DNA of 64,000 bases, taken from contig NC_059481.1 in NCBI RefSeq assembly GCF_018139145.2, positions 16,666,368 to 16,730,367 of the forward strand, given 5' to 3'. This DNA comes from Gymnogyps californianus. Its lineage: Eukaryota; Chordata; Aves; Accipitriformes; Cathartidae. The position numbers and the translations under genes were made by a program. Positions 12,861 through 23,969 of this stretch are shown piece by piece. Numbering within the stretch: the stretch's first letter is position 1; the number at the start of each line of letters is the position of its first letter. The notes under the pieces were generated by a model. The model saw nothing but the letters and a program-made list of their open reading frames with translations, was not told the origin of the DNA and did no database searches.

Positions 12861-13503
12861 CCTCCTGGATCAAAATGCGTCCCGTGTCACCTTCTCCCTT
12901 CCCCAGGCACCCTTCCCAGCCCAGAGCAAAGAGTGGCCTAATTTTATGAACTAGGGCGAACCCAGCTCAGGTTCCAGCCCAGGCGCTGCCACCTGCAATT
13001 CAATCGCAGTGGAAAGAGGATCTTGGCCCTTTCCAAACAGGACACCGGCCACTGCTGTGAGGACATGTTCTCTCAGCCCATCTTCAGGAGCTGACAGGGT
13101 AGATGACACTTTGGTGAGAGGCTTAGTGCCTTGGAGAGAGACGGCTGACATAGTCATTGCTTGAGCCTGGCAGAAGTGCCAGCGTTTGACCTCTTGCTAT
13201 ATTTTCTCAGGCAAATAGCTCCCTGCAGGGCTGTATGCTTCCGATTGCATAGCACTTGTAGCTGGAGCTAATTGATGACTCCTTTTTATCACCTCTCCGG
13301 TATCATCTGGATAAACTGGCTCTATCACTCTACAGCCCCAGAAACGTGAGTAGGGTAACAGGCTGAAGATGAGAACCCAGGGCTGGCTGCCAAATGCTTC
13401 TGGGGCTTGTTCTGCGGGCATCTTGGTTCCTCCCTAATACTTTTATCCCCTCCCCATAAATCTCTGTTTGCAGCAGGTTAGTATTTCTTGCTTTTTTTAG
13501 AGC

Positions 13504-13660
13504 AGTGCCATGGCAGTTCCCCAAGTTGGAACCCCGGGCGCAACCTTCAAACAGAAAGCGAAAGGCTCTCACGACCGGCGAGGCGATATGGTGCAGGCAG
13601 CAACACGCACGGGAGCCTCTGAACACCTGGGTTCTTTGCCTGGTTTTGCCTTGGCTTTCA
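13504..13660. other. Small CpG cluster
   Basis: Between about 13,530 and 13,620 CpG is clearly commoner than in the flanks (CCCGGGCGCAACC, AGAAAGCGAAAGG, CACGACCGGCGAGGCG, CACGCACGGG). Vertebrate intergenic DNA normally loses CpG, so this may mark an unmethylated regulatory element. No exon or promoter motif is obvious and the cluster is too small to be a classical CpG island. Confidence 0.35.
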
Positions 13661-13664
13661 GGGG

Positions 13665-13756
13665 AACCTATTTAAGCTTTTTATGCCTCAGTTTCTCAGG
13701 AGCTGCTTGCAGCCATCTTTGTAAAATACGCGAAAGCTTTGTGGATGGGAAATACA
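13665..13756 (+). repeat. Possible ancient MIR-like SINE scrap
   Basis: ATGCCTCAGTTTCTCAGGAG, then CATCTTTGTAAAATACGCGAAAGC, then TTTGTGGATGGGAAATAC occur in the order of the MIR-type core and tail ('gcctcagtttcc...ctgtaaaatg...aagcgctttgnggatg'). The match is short and diverged, so this call is tentative. Confidence 0.4.
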
Positions 13757-15610
13757 CAGCAGCAATGGCTTGCTAATATCAGGGTGCGATACTTTTTCTC
13801 AGATCAGGGCAATAAAGTACCAATGCAAAGAGAAAGGCAGCAACAGTTAACACTCGGAAAGAATTGACTTCCATATGGTACAGTAACTTCCTTTGGGATT
13901 TTCTCCAGCTCTACCTCAGTAATCTCCCTCTTATTACCCTTTATATAAGTTTCAAATTCCCTGGCTGCACAGGCTGGCAGAGAACGAGGTGGAGCTGCTC
14001 TTCTGAGACAGCTCTTTTGGCTTTCTCCAACCTGGCGACTGTAAGTTGGAGTTCAGAGCAAAAACTGCAGTGAGAAATGTGGGTGAGGAGCAAGCCTGCC
14101 CGCTGCTCTCCAACCTCTGTGTCCCTCCTTGTAGCAGCAACATGCACCAATAAACCTGGAGTTACCCAAATGCACTTGTTGGGATTACTCCGGCGCTGAA
14201 GAGGCAGACAAGCAAGTCGGAGGGCAAGGAACTAGCAAGAACAGAGGGCAAATGAAAGGCAGGAGCTACCTGCAGCTGAAACCTGCAAATGCTAAGCACT
14301 TGCAAAGCTTTGTTTACAGGCAGCAGGAAAAAAGCTGTGGATTGAAATCAGTCTTTGGAGTAGCGATAAGAGAGCAGCACTGCTGTGAAAGCCGGTGGCT
14401 CCCAGCATCAAGAGGAGCCTTTCAGCCTTTTCCTGGCCTTGCCAGTAAGGTGTTTATTTACAGTTTCATAAGAGGACAGAGCTGAGAGATGTCTGGATAG
14501 GGAAGGAGCGGTCACAGGGGAGAGCAGAAATTTTCTCCCTTTTTAGGAAGCACCGGTGAGCTGTGAACCCTGGAGCATCTGGCATCTTTGCTTCCCTGGT
14601 CATTCTGTATCACTGTAAGGGCTTCCCTCAGCACTCCTGCAAAGTGATCTGTGGAGTTACGCCTCTCGTCTGGGAGAGCATCTCTCCCTCCATGCCCATG
14701 AGACATGTGCAGTGGTCAAGTGAAAACAAGACCAAACGTTGGGTGACTGATGTAGTTAGTGTAACACCAACAAACCTTGGGTTACTGATGAAGTTAGTGC
14801 AGAAGTCTGGGAATTTGTTTTAAGACTTTTTTTCTTCAAGCCAGCAGATAACCATTCAGACAGATCAAAGATTTCAGTCTCTAAGACCTTTCTTCACTAC
14901 TACATTTAATAAAAAGTATTTAAAATCCTCACATCCAGCAGCCTAAAAACAATAAAGAAGAACAGCTCACACTCAGGCAGCGAAGTCTGGCTCTGGGGTT
15001 TGTGTACGACCTGAGAGTCTCTTGCCTTATTCCAGGGATTTTCTTATTAACAGGAATTCACCAGCACAAAAGGAATTGCTAACAACTTTCAGATCACAAA
15101 GTTCCCCCTTTGTATTCAATGCAAATGGGGAAAAGCAGTCATACAATATAACATGCTAATATACCATAATCTACTCATATCTTACAAGACTTGCTTATTA
15201 CTCTGGTGATTGATTTATTTTTAGTATGCAAGATGCTGAGCATAGTGTGCCTTCCAACTGCTTGAGCACAATTATTGTATTGATTTGATGTGACAGTAGC
15301 TCTGTGTTTAAGGTGGTTTATGCTTTTTAATTTGCAATTAAATAAAAGAATGTCTACTCCCCAAGATGGCTGACAGTTGTTTATACCCTGCAGTAGCTGA
15401 TGAAGCAAACTTTTATTTGGCTTCATAAAACATACTTGTTCTGTCACTCTGAAGCACATTAGCTAGAGTTCTCAGAGTGGTTTCTTACCTAGCAAAAGAT
15501 AAAACTAAACTCCAATCTATTTTAAAATAGGCCAGGTAACAACATCAGTGTCGCAATGGGACTATAATGAAGTAAGTGAGCTAGCAATATTGTACTATTG
15601 ATAAAAGTAA
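13757..15610. other. Intergenic, no gene seen
   Basis: Unique sequence. No open frame over about 95 codons and no recognised domain. AT-rich around 14,900-15,200. I see no clear repeat. Confidence 0.45.
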
Positions 15611-15614
15611 TAGT

Positions 15615-15675
15615 GATAATATATTTCTATAGCACCTTTCATCCTGAAGGATCCTGAAGTGCTTTGGTAATTCAC
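15615..15675 (-). repeat. Possible ancient MIR-like tail
   Basis: TTTCTATAGCACCTTTCATCC then GAAGGATCCTGAAGTGCTTTGG resembles the complement of the conserved retroposon tail 'caaagcgctttgagatcctnggatgaaaggcgctata'. Only about 60 bases can be matched, so this is a scrap. Confidence 0.45.
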
Positions 15676-15683
15676 TTGTTCCT

Positions 15684-15765
15684 TTGCTCTCTCCCCCCTC
15701 CCTCCCTTCCTCTCTTTCATTGTATGTATATAAATATACTTATATATACATATATTTTATTTAAA
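15684..15765. repeat. Pyrimidine-rich then TA-rich simple sequence
   Basis: A C/T-only run (CTCTCTCCCCCCTCCCTCCC onward) to about 15,718 is followed by a TA/TATG-rich run (GTATGTATATAAATATAC, TTATATATACATATATTTTA). This is ordinary low-complexity DNA, potentially length-variable between individuals. Confidence 0.75.
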
Positions 15766-18700
15766 CCCTCCTCTTCTTCCACTGCTTATATCTTCTCAAC
15801 TTTGCAGAAAGAAGGAATCTTGACAGCTACTTAAAATCAGGTACTGCACAACAGTTACCAAGCTACAGATGAGATTGCTCCATTGTCCATGACTCTAAGG
15901 TAATAACCCTCCTAAGGAAGATCCCTATTGTCTCACACAGAAGCAGGTACCTCTTTATGCTCATGCTGCTTGACTACTTCACAAATCTGAGGTGCTGCAC
16001 AAAAAATGGAAAGATAACATTTTCTCTCTGAAAATGTGCACTGTTGCTTTATAGCTTTCAGCCAGTGAAGGAGCCATAGATGTGAGCTGGGCACATCTGT
16101 GTGTCCATCTCTTCTCCGCAGACCATGCGTGAAAATGGCAGAAGACTGATCTTCCTCCCACACATACCATAACCTCATCTCAAGGTCCCACTCTTAAAAG
16201 CAGAAAATTTCCCCTATCAGGACTGCCAATAAAAGATGAAAATCATTACCGAGTGCTCCCTTGAAAGCTTGATTCATTATCTCTTGAAGTTAATAGAATA
16301 TTTTCTACCATCTTCAGGGTCTTTGAATTGGTCCTAATTCAGTACAAAGGCAAGGGATATTTGCCACCACCAGGTAGTTCAGCTTGGAGGGTCTATCAGC
16401 CCTTGCTGCTTTGGTGCCTGACAAGCTAAAGAGTTAAAGTTAACTGGAGGACATTTAAAACCAATGCATGTTTCAAGTATAGATAAGGCCTGGTCTTGCT
16501 GACCTACATCCAGCTGGCCTGCACCCTGAGCTATAACCTCCAAGTGGTGCGATTGCCATCTCTCCATTACCTTCTTCATTCCAGAGATTCCTCCTCACAT
16601 GAATGTGGCATGCAGAACCACAAAACATCGGGAGGGTCAAATGTTTCCAAATGTTGTATAACACATCTCTCCAGCCTTGGGTGGGCCTCCAAAAATTCCA
16701 CAGATTCTGGGCTATCCATTCATCAACCTAAATTGAGTTCTCGTGTTTATCATACCATATGAAACGTGTTGATTATCAGATGATGTACTATAGCATATAT
16801 ACATGAGAATTACTGTGTCACCTTGTGCTTGTTCAGACAGAAACAGAACAAAAATAATCTATAAATATCAGGTCAGACCCTGAAAATGGATTTGTTTTGA
16901 CTGCAGCAGTGCCACTTTTACATGAATATTCCAGCAAGCAATTATAACAGGAATGTAATAGAGACTAATATTATTGAATACTCCCCTCAAGGAGACTATT
17001 AAACTAGTCATCATGTCATCTTTTGCCATTATTCAGTCCAGAGACCTGACTTAAGCAGTTGGATCCATCCAGTGTGGGAACCAGTATGTGCCACGTGATC
17101 TCAACAGCTACCCCAAACAGCCAAAGTAATAAATTATGAATATCAAGTACACCAAACACTGTTGATGGCCAACCATTTATAAGCAGCCTACATGCTAAAA
17201 TGTGTATTCCATTGTCTGATCAATTTTTAGGGCAGACAGGACAATTACATCATCCAGCTACTAAACAGGAGAGGCCATTATATTTCAGTTTATCAGCTTT
17301 AAGTAACATGACATAGGCTATCATCCTGGTGCAATGCATTGTTGAGATATTGGTGCACAGACCCAAAACAAGTTTTAGTAGTAGCTGAAGGCACATGCAA
17401 TGTAAATTTATGACATACAGACACATCTCTGGCAAGTTCTGCCATGAGTGAAAGTGAGATTAACACCAGATTGGCTCCACAAAGGGATGGAGGTGGAGAC
17501 AATGCTCTGAACATTTACACAGCAACAGAAACTCTGATTAAAGAAGTCTGTAATGTCTTAGTTATTGTGTGTCATTTCTGAACTTCTTGCTTAATCCCAA
17601 ATCTTCTCATTTTGTGGGGAGTTTGGAGAGCACATGAAGAATAAATATATAGTGCCCAAAATACAGATAATCAGTATTGCAGAGTAAAAGAATTAAAAAG
17701 CTATTTTTCTTCCACCATATATGAAGCCTTTATTCCAAAATCTCTTTAACTCCACACATCACAATAGCCTCTTATTTTAACTACAGGTGATACTTTTAAG
17801 TGGCCAATTTTTGAGCTATCCATTTTCCAACTCTTTCATGTTGCTCATAGTTTAAAACACATTTAAAGAGACACTTCAAGGTTTTGTATAATTTTAAAAA
17901 GCATTTTCAAAAAAGCCCAGCTTGTAAAAGAATGTATATTTATTATTCCTTTCTTAACAGAAAACAGGTTATCAGAATATCATCATTTACATATTTGTCA
18001 AACTCCTTGGAGTACAAAAAAACCAAAATTAATGGATGAGTATAGGAGAACCAGAAGAAATGTTTAGAAAACAAGCAAGCTCACATGAACCCGATGAAAT
18101 GCACTCATCTAGTTACACCACCTTCCCCTGGCTTCAGGGGAACTGTGCTGTCCTACACCAGCTGCAGATGTGGCCACGTGTATTAACTGAAACAGCCCCA
18201 CTGAAATCTAGAGTGTCATACAGACCTCAAACAACTACAGTTTTGACCCAGGATTTTTGAACAAACAGACAAACATATAAAAATAAGACAGGTTATTTAA
18301 AGAGGAAGATTTATTTCATGTTATGCAGGTGTCTGAGAGAGTTATGTGGTGCTTGGATTGATAATGACACGGTCTGTCTTGTGTGAAGAAATGACCTGGC
18401 TGAATTGGTCCCAATTCTCTTAGCTCATGAAAACTTTGTGGCAGATCTTGCACAGAAAAGGAAAGATTGAATAACAGAGACTTTGTGGTTTAAGAAACAG
18501 CAGATTTCCACCTTGCTTACTTAAGGCTGGGCATTTTCCTTCTGTATAAATGCATGTGGCAGGCTCAGGCCATCCCTGAAATACCGGTACAAGACCTGGC
18601 TCCAAACCTTTCAGCAGACCTCTGGCAAACCGCTCCTGGGTACTGTTTCCCATATAGCTGCTGCTGGCAGGAACTACATAAATGTTCCATAAATACCGCA

Positions 18701-19851
18701 GCGTGGGGTCCTACCCTTTGCCCACTTCCTTACCAGACAGGAAGGTTTGGTAAATATTCCATAAATTTTTAATGGTATCCTCTATTCTTCAGGTTGAAGC
18801 TGTTTTCTGTCATAAAATGCATATGCTTTTGGGGTGAGCACAGAAGGGCAGACCGGGATGACCTCCAGAGGTCCAGCCTTCGTTAGACACTTTGCTGGGG
18901 TTGCTGCAGTGGGGAGAAGAGGAGGAGAGGGGTGGAGGAGAGGGGCATACAGCACTGTGAACCTTTACACCATGTGGTTATTTGTTAAATCGCGACTCAT
19001 TTCATCCAGATGCCAGACTGCGATAACCGTAGCTTACAGCCAACTTGGGTTCTGAGCTGACAACCCTGAGATGAACAGCTATTGGTGCTGGTAGTTTATG
19101 CCACTTAATTTTCTCCCTCTTCATTTATGTCTCCTGCTCCCATCTGCCTTCCACCCAGAAAGGAGACACGAGTGCTCCACTTCAGTCCAAACTGCACTGG
19201 CTGAAGCGCAGGCAGTAGCACTGACAACGGATGCAGAAATGAGGTCTTCTTATTATTTCATTTCATTTTCATGGGTTGTTGAGCTGTGAAGATGTTTTTC
19301 GTCAGTTAAAAAGAAAGAGCAAAGGACCTCACCTAATAATTCAGATCCCTGCTCGGTATTGCCCCATAAGCAGTAGTATGGGCAGAACGTTGAGCAGGAA
19401 CATTTTTCCCACCACCTCAATTGATGACACTGAGTTTCCTTTCCAAGTAACACAGGTCATATATACATCACTGTCTCTGTGCATGTGCACATTTCTTGCA
19501 CACCTCAAAAATACAACCCTCATCACAGGGCACCAGTTTGTATTTAGGAGGAACAAGAGAAAGACCTGCAGAGGAGGTAAAGTGGGACCAACTTTCAACC
19601 AACTTGGACTCCGTTTTCAGCAGTGTTTAGTCTGTATTTACCAAAGGCAACAAGTATGGACGTGGTCATTATTATAAACTGCTTTGTGACACAGGCCAGA
19701 TTCAGATGCCCCGGTTCTAGGAACAGGGGATTCAGAAAGCACCTTAAACATCACCGTCTCTCCCCACAAGAGTTTAGGACTACAGCAAGGGCTTATGTAA
19801 ACACAGCTCTTTGCACACCGCACGTCCCAGAAGTGCCAACCAAGATCCCAT
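15766..19851. other. Intergenic, no gene seen
   Basis: Unique AT-rich sequence. Open frames are at most about 90 codons. At 18,905-18,950 there is a short purine-rich run (GGGGAGAAGAGGAGGAGAGG). No exon, promoter or young transposon is visible. Confidence 0.45.
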
Positions 19852-20361
19852 CACAGAATCATAGAATTGTTTAGGTTGGAAAAGATCTTTAAGATCATCA
19901 AGTCCAACCATTAACCTAGCACTGCCAAGTCCACCAGTAAACCATGTCCCTAAGTGCCGCATCTACACGTCTCTTAAATACCTCCAGGGATGGTGACTCC
20001 ACCACTTCCCTGGGCAGACTGTTCCAATGCTTGACAACCCTCTCGGTGAACAAATTTTTTCTAATATCCAATCTAAACCTCCCCTGGTGCAACTTGAGGC
20101 CATTTCCTCTTGTCCTATTGCTTGTTACTTGGGAGAAGAGACCGACCCCCACCTCGCTACAGCCTCCTTTCAGGTAGTTGTAGAGAGCAATAAGGTCTCC
20201 CCTGAGCCTCCTTTTCTCCAGGCTAAACAACCCCAGTTCCCTCAGCCGCTCCTCATCCGACTTGTTCTCTAGACCCTTCACCAGCTTCGTTGCCCTTCTT
20301 TGGACACGCTCCAGCACCTCAATGCCTTTCTTGTAGTGCGGGGCCCAAAACTGAACACAGT
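19852..20361 (-). mobile_element. CR1 LINE, 5'-truncated 3' fragment
   Basis: Second minus-strand CR1 copy of the same subfamily as 6,039-6,604. On the minus strand a continuous frame (19,916-20,377) encodes the CR1 ORF2 C-terminus: [20 protein letters not shown], then [20 protein letters not shown], then [20 protein letters not shown]. The 3' tail complement (CACAGAATCATAGAATTG) begins at about 19,852. Similarity to CR1 stops near 20,361, earlier than in the other copy, so the two are independent insertions with different 5' truncations. Confidence 0.95.
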
Positions 20362-23300
20362 CCTGTTCTTCACACATTACTTGGTTTCAGTGCTGAAAGC
20401 AGGGCCCAAGACTCAGAGCCTGCTGGGAACAAAGCCACACTGATACTGTTGTGTTTTGCTGCTCAAAACAGCAGACTTCAACTCAGCATCAGTGCAATGT
20501 TGTAATTGCACTGTGAGATGTAAGACCACAAACAACAGGCGCAGGAAAAGTCTTTCCAATCCTGCAGACAAATTTCCAGAATTACAAAGCTGTTCTTATT
20601 CCACACTGGGGAAAAAACAAATCCTATTGAAGACTTTTGATGCCACAAGAACCCAAGTCCATATCTCATTCAGTGACTTGAATCTCAGGGCTTGCCTGTG
20701 CTGTACACTGCTTCTGAAATCAGAAGCAGCATATCCACATCAGTGTGATTCCCAAACTAATAATTGTTTTTTAAAGAGGATTATTCCTGGCCAACACAGG
20801 CATATGGTGCTGGGAAGCATCGTGGTGGTGTACGGTGCTGTGCTGGATACATGTACAAGCATATGTGGGTGCTAGTATGTCTCTGCTTCACGCAGCATGG
20901 TGCACTAGCTGCAATACATTTCCCATGACCTAGTTTACAGTCTAGACCAGGACACTACTCGCTGTTTTAAGGAGACTGCAATTCTCTCTCCTGCTAGGTA
21001 TCTCTGTCTCTCTCAGAGATCTTGGACTCAAAATTGATCCTAACAAACCAGCTATGAATACTACCATGAACATTCCTGTGAATATTTCTTTTCACACAAT
21101 AACCTGTGCTGTGAACCTTCAATTTTTATTTTATCTTATAGCACCAAAAGTAGTAACCTAAGGCTGTGCAAAGAGAGAATCTCCATTGCAAGGAGCTGGC
21201 TAATAAAAAAGATGAGAGAAGCAATTTCCTTCTTGTTCACAGAAAAACTTATTAATTACACACACCCCTTCAGGTCATGGGCATAGGCACTGTAGTACAG
21301 TCATGCACCTACACTGGGAATTATTTCAAGGATTTAGTACCTGGGAGGGTCAATCGAGCCCTTTCCAGACAGTCAGGGATGGCCAGGGAAGCCTTTGTGT
21401 TTCTGAGTGGCAGTACCACACACGGGGACCCTCCTGGGGTTGGTGACCATCCCGTGCCCATTCTCTCAGTGACAACATCCTCTTGCTTTGAGCTCTGTGC
21501 TACCCTGACTTCCCTCAAACACAGACAGATCAAGCAGCATATGGCGTTCTCCGAGCAACACCCCCCAGGCAGCTGCTAGGACACAGGTAGGTTTTCATGC
21601 TGGTCTAAGGCATCGCTTGGAAATAGGTTGGTCACGTACAGGGGAGGCACCAGCCAAGCACTTTAAACCAGCAGTGGGGATCTTCCCTGCAGGGCTGTCA
21701 GGGCTACACTTCAGGCTCTTAGGAACGAAGCAAGGTGACGGCTAATAGGCACCAGCATGGGAGACTGCCAAGGACCCTCCGGTGATCCTGATGACACTCT
21801 TTACAGAACTTGTTTACCTCAGATTCAGTATTGTCGCAGCTGTATGACCCTGCAGATGCTGTAATCCTGGAAGTGCTGGCATGGGTGAGAAATCAGATTC
21901 AAGCTTTTACTTTCCCAAAGTTTAGTTTTCCACTATTTGGATCTTTCCAGTTGCCCATGATCTTTAAAGACAGAGAGTAAAACTCTGTCCCTGTGAAGTT
22001 AAGAGCATCTCCTCACCCTCTGATTTCAGCAGCCAAGGTTTGCATGCCATCTCTCCTTAGGACAGGCCTGGGAGTCACCAGAGATAACCAAATGAAGATG
22101 TCTGAGTAAAAGTCCAGGGGGAAGAAGAGCACCAAAGAAATGGGAGACTGTTTTTCTGGGTGTGCCATGCATTGAGAGTGCATCTCCAAACACATGGACC
22201 CAGCAGCATGCGAACAGATTGCAGCCAGATTTTTGTGGCAGTTCCTTTGGAAGCAGAAGCTTCTATTTGTGAAGAGATCACAAAGGCTGGGAGTGTTTTT
22301 AACCTAGAAAGGAGACATGTAAAAACACGAACCTGCTCCCATTGCAGTCACTAGGCGTTTTGTCTTTACTTTTAAAGAAAGCAGGCTCAGACTGTAAAGG
22401 GGGGGGCTTGGCAGTTAAGAAAAAAAATGAACTCTGTGGTGAATCCTGACCTAATGCTCCTCTTCTCCCCTCCTCCTAGAGTGGGGGGAGAATTTTTTCT
22501 TAAGCTAAAAGACACATAATTTGGAAGTGATGAGAAGAAATCTGTTATTTTTTTAGCACACTGCAGACACCCTGTGGAATTAGCTATTGCAGCAGGTCAA
22601 CAAGTCAAATAGTTTGTGAGGATTCAAACCGACTCAGATAGTCTTATGAGAACAGACAACCACAAGCAAGAGCACAACACCCACCTAAAGGAGACAGGGA
22701 GAAAATCAAGCTGCCTCCTTCAGACCCAGCTTGTCGGCCAATCTTGCCTGCAGAGAAGACGAAGGAATGGCCACTAATGCAACAGCACAGGAGGAATAGC
22801 CTCAGAGAAGGATGATGCATCTATTACAAAGTGCTACTAAATCTCACCCACTGCGACTGTTCTCCTCTCCCCCTTGGGATGCTGAAATAACTCTCTCCAT
22901 CAGCTCCTGCTCTTAGCCTCATCGGTTGACAGAGCTCTTCAGGAGACAGAAATCCCATCCATGGGAAATATTTTCAGACACAAAAAACACATCAAGTTAC
23001 ATTTGGAAGGACCAAATGAATTGTTTCCACACATCACATAAGGCTGCCTCTACATTAGCATTTTGCTTCAGAGCAGGAGTGGGATTTTGAAGTAAATCTC
23101 CCAGTCATCAATTTACCATGCATTGGCTCCGTTTGCAGAGCTGTTTTGATGCTCATGAACTAGATTCCTTTTGGAAAAAATTAAACCAGAAGCTCCACTC
23201 CAAATGTGCAGCAAATGTGCTCCAAACCCTAAGGCAGACATAAGACATAATGACGAGGTTGATGTCTGGTCCTCTGGGCAGCTTTGAATCACATGTACGA

Positions 23301-23416
23301 TGGAGACATTTGGTGCATGGGACCAGACTAGGTCTAGCCAGAAATAAAACTCCCAAGCTTCATGTAACGTAGCAGAAAAGCCTCAGCAGCAGCTGCTTCA
23401 AACCCCTCTTCCACTC
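20362..23416. other. Intergenic, no gene seen
   Basis: Unique sequence with only short, unremarkable open frames (the largest is 139 codons at 20,456-20,875, with no recognised domain). A G-run lies near 22,400 (AAGGGGGGGCTTGG). No mobile element recognised. Confidence 0.45.
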
Positions 23417-23969
23417 TGTTGTGGTTTAACCCGGCAGGCAGCTAAACACCCCACAGCCCTTTGCTCACTCCCCTCCACTGGGATGGGGGAGAGAATCGGA
23501 AAAAAAGGTAAAACGCATGTGTTGTGATAAAGACAGTCTAATAGGACAGAAAAGGAAGGGAAAATAATAATAATGATAAAAGAATATGCAAAACAAGTGA
23601 TGCACGATGCAATTGCTCACCACCTGCTGACTGATGCCCAGCCAGTCCCCGAGCAGCGTGCTGGCACCCTCTGGCCAACTCCCCTCAGTTTTATTGTTCA
23701 GCATGACATCATATGGTATGGAATATCCCTTTGGTCAGTTGGGGTCAGCTGTCCCGGCTGTGTCCCCTCCCAACTTCTTGTGCACCCCAGCCTCCTTGCT
23801 GGCAGTGCAGTATGAGAAGCTGAAAAGTCCTTGACTTAGTGTAAGCACTGCTCAGCGACAACTAAAACATCAGTGTGTTATCAACGTTATTCTCATCCTA
23901 AATCCAAAACACAGCACTGTACCAGCTACTAGGAAGAAAATTAACTCTATCCCAGCCGAAACCAGGACA
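23417..23969 (-). mobile_element. Solo LTR of an avian ERVL-type endogenous retrovirus
   Basis: A complete long terminal repeat in reverse orientation. On the minus strand it runs from TGTCCTGGTTTCGGCTGGGA to GGTTAAACCACAACA, with canonical TG...CA ends. It is flanked by a perfect 5-bp duplication, CACTC at 23,412-23,416 and 23,970-23,974. No gag, pol or env sequence adjoins it, so it is the product of LTR-LTR recombination that removed the internal region. A 5-bp target duplication fits class III (ERVL) elements. The copy is about 553 bp, slightly shorter than the 591-bp copy at 36,683. Its promoter-proximal part is diverged: the complement reads GTTTTATTG where the sister copy has a TATATAAAC TATA box. 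Confidence 0.93.
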
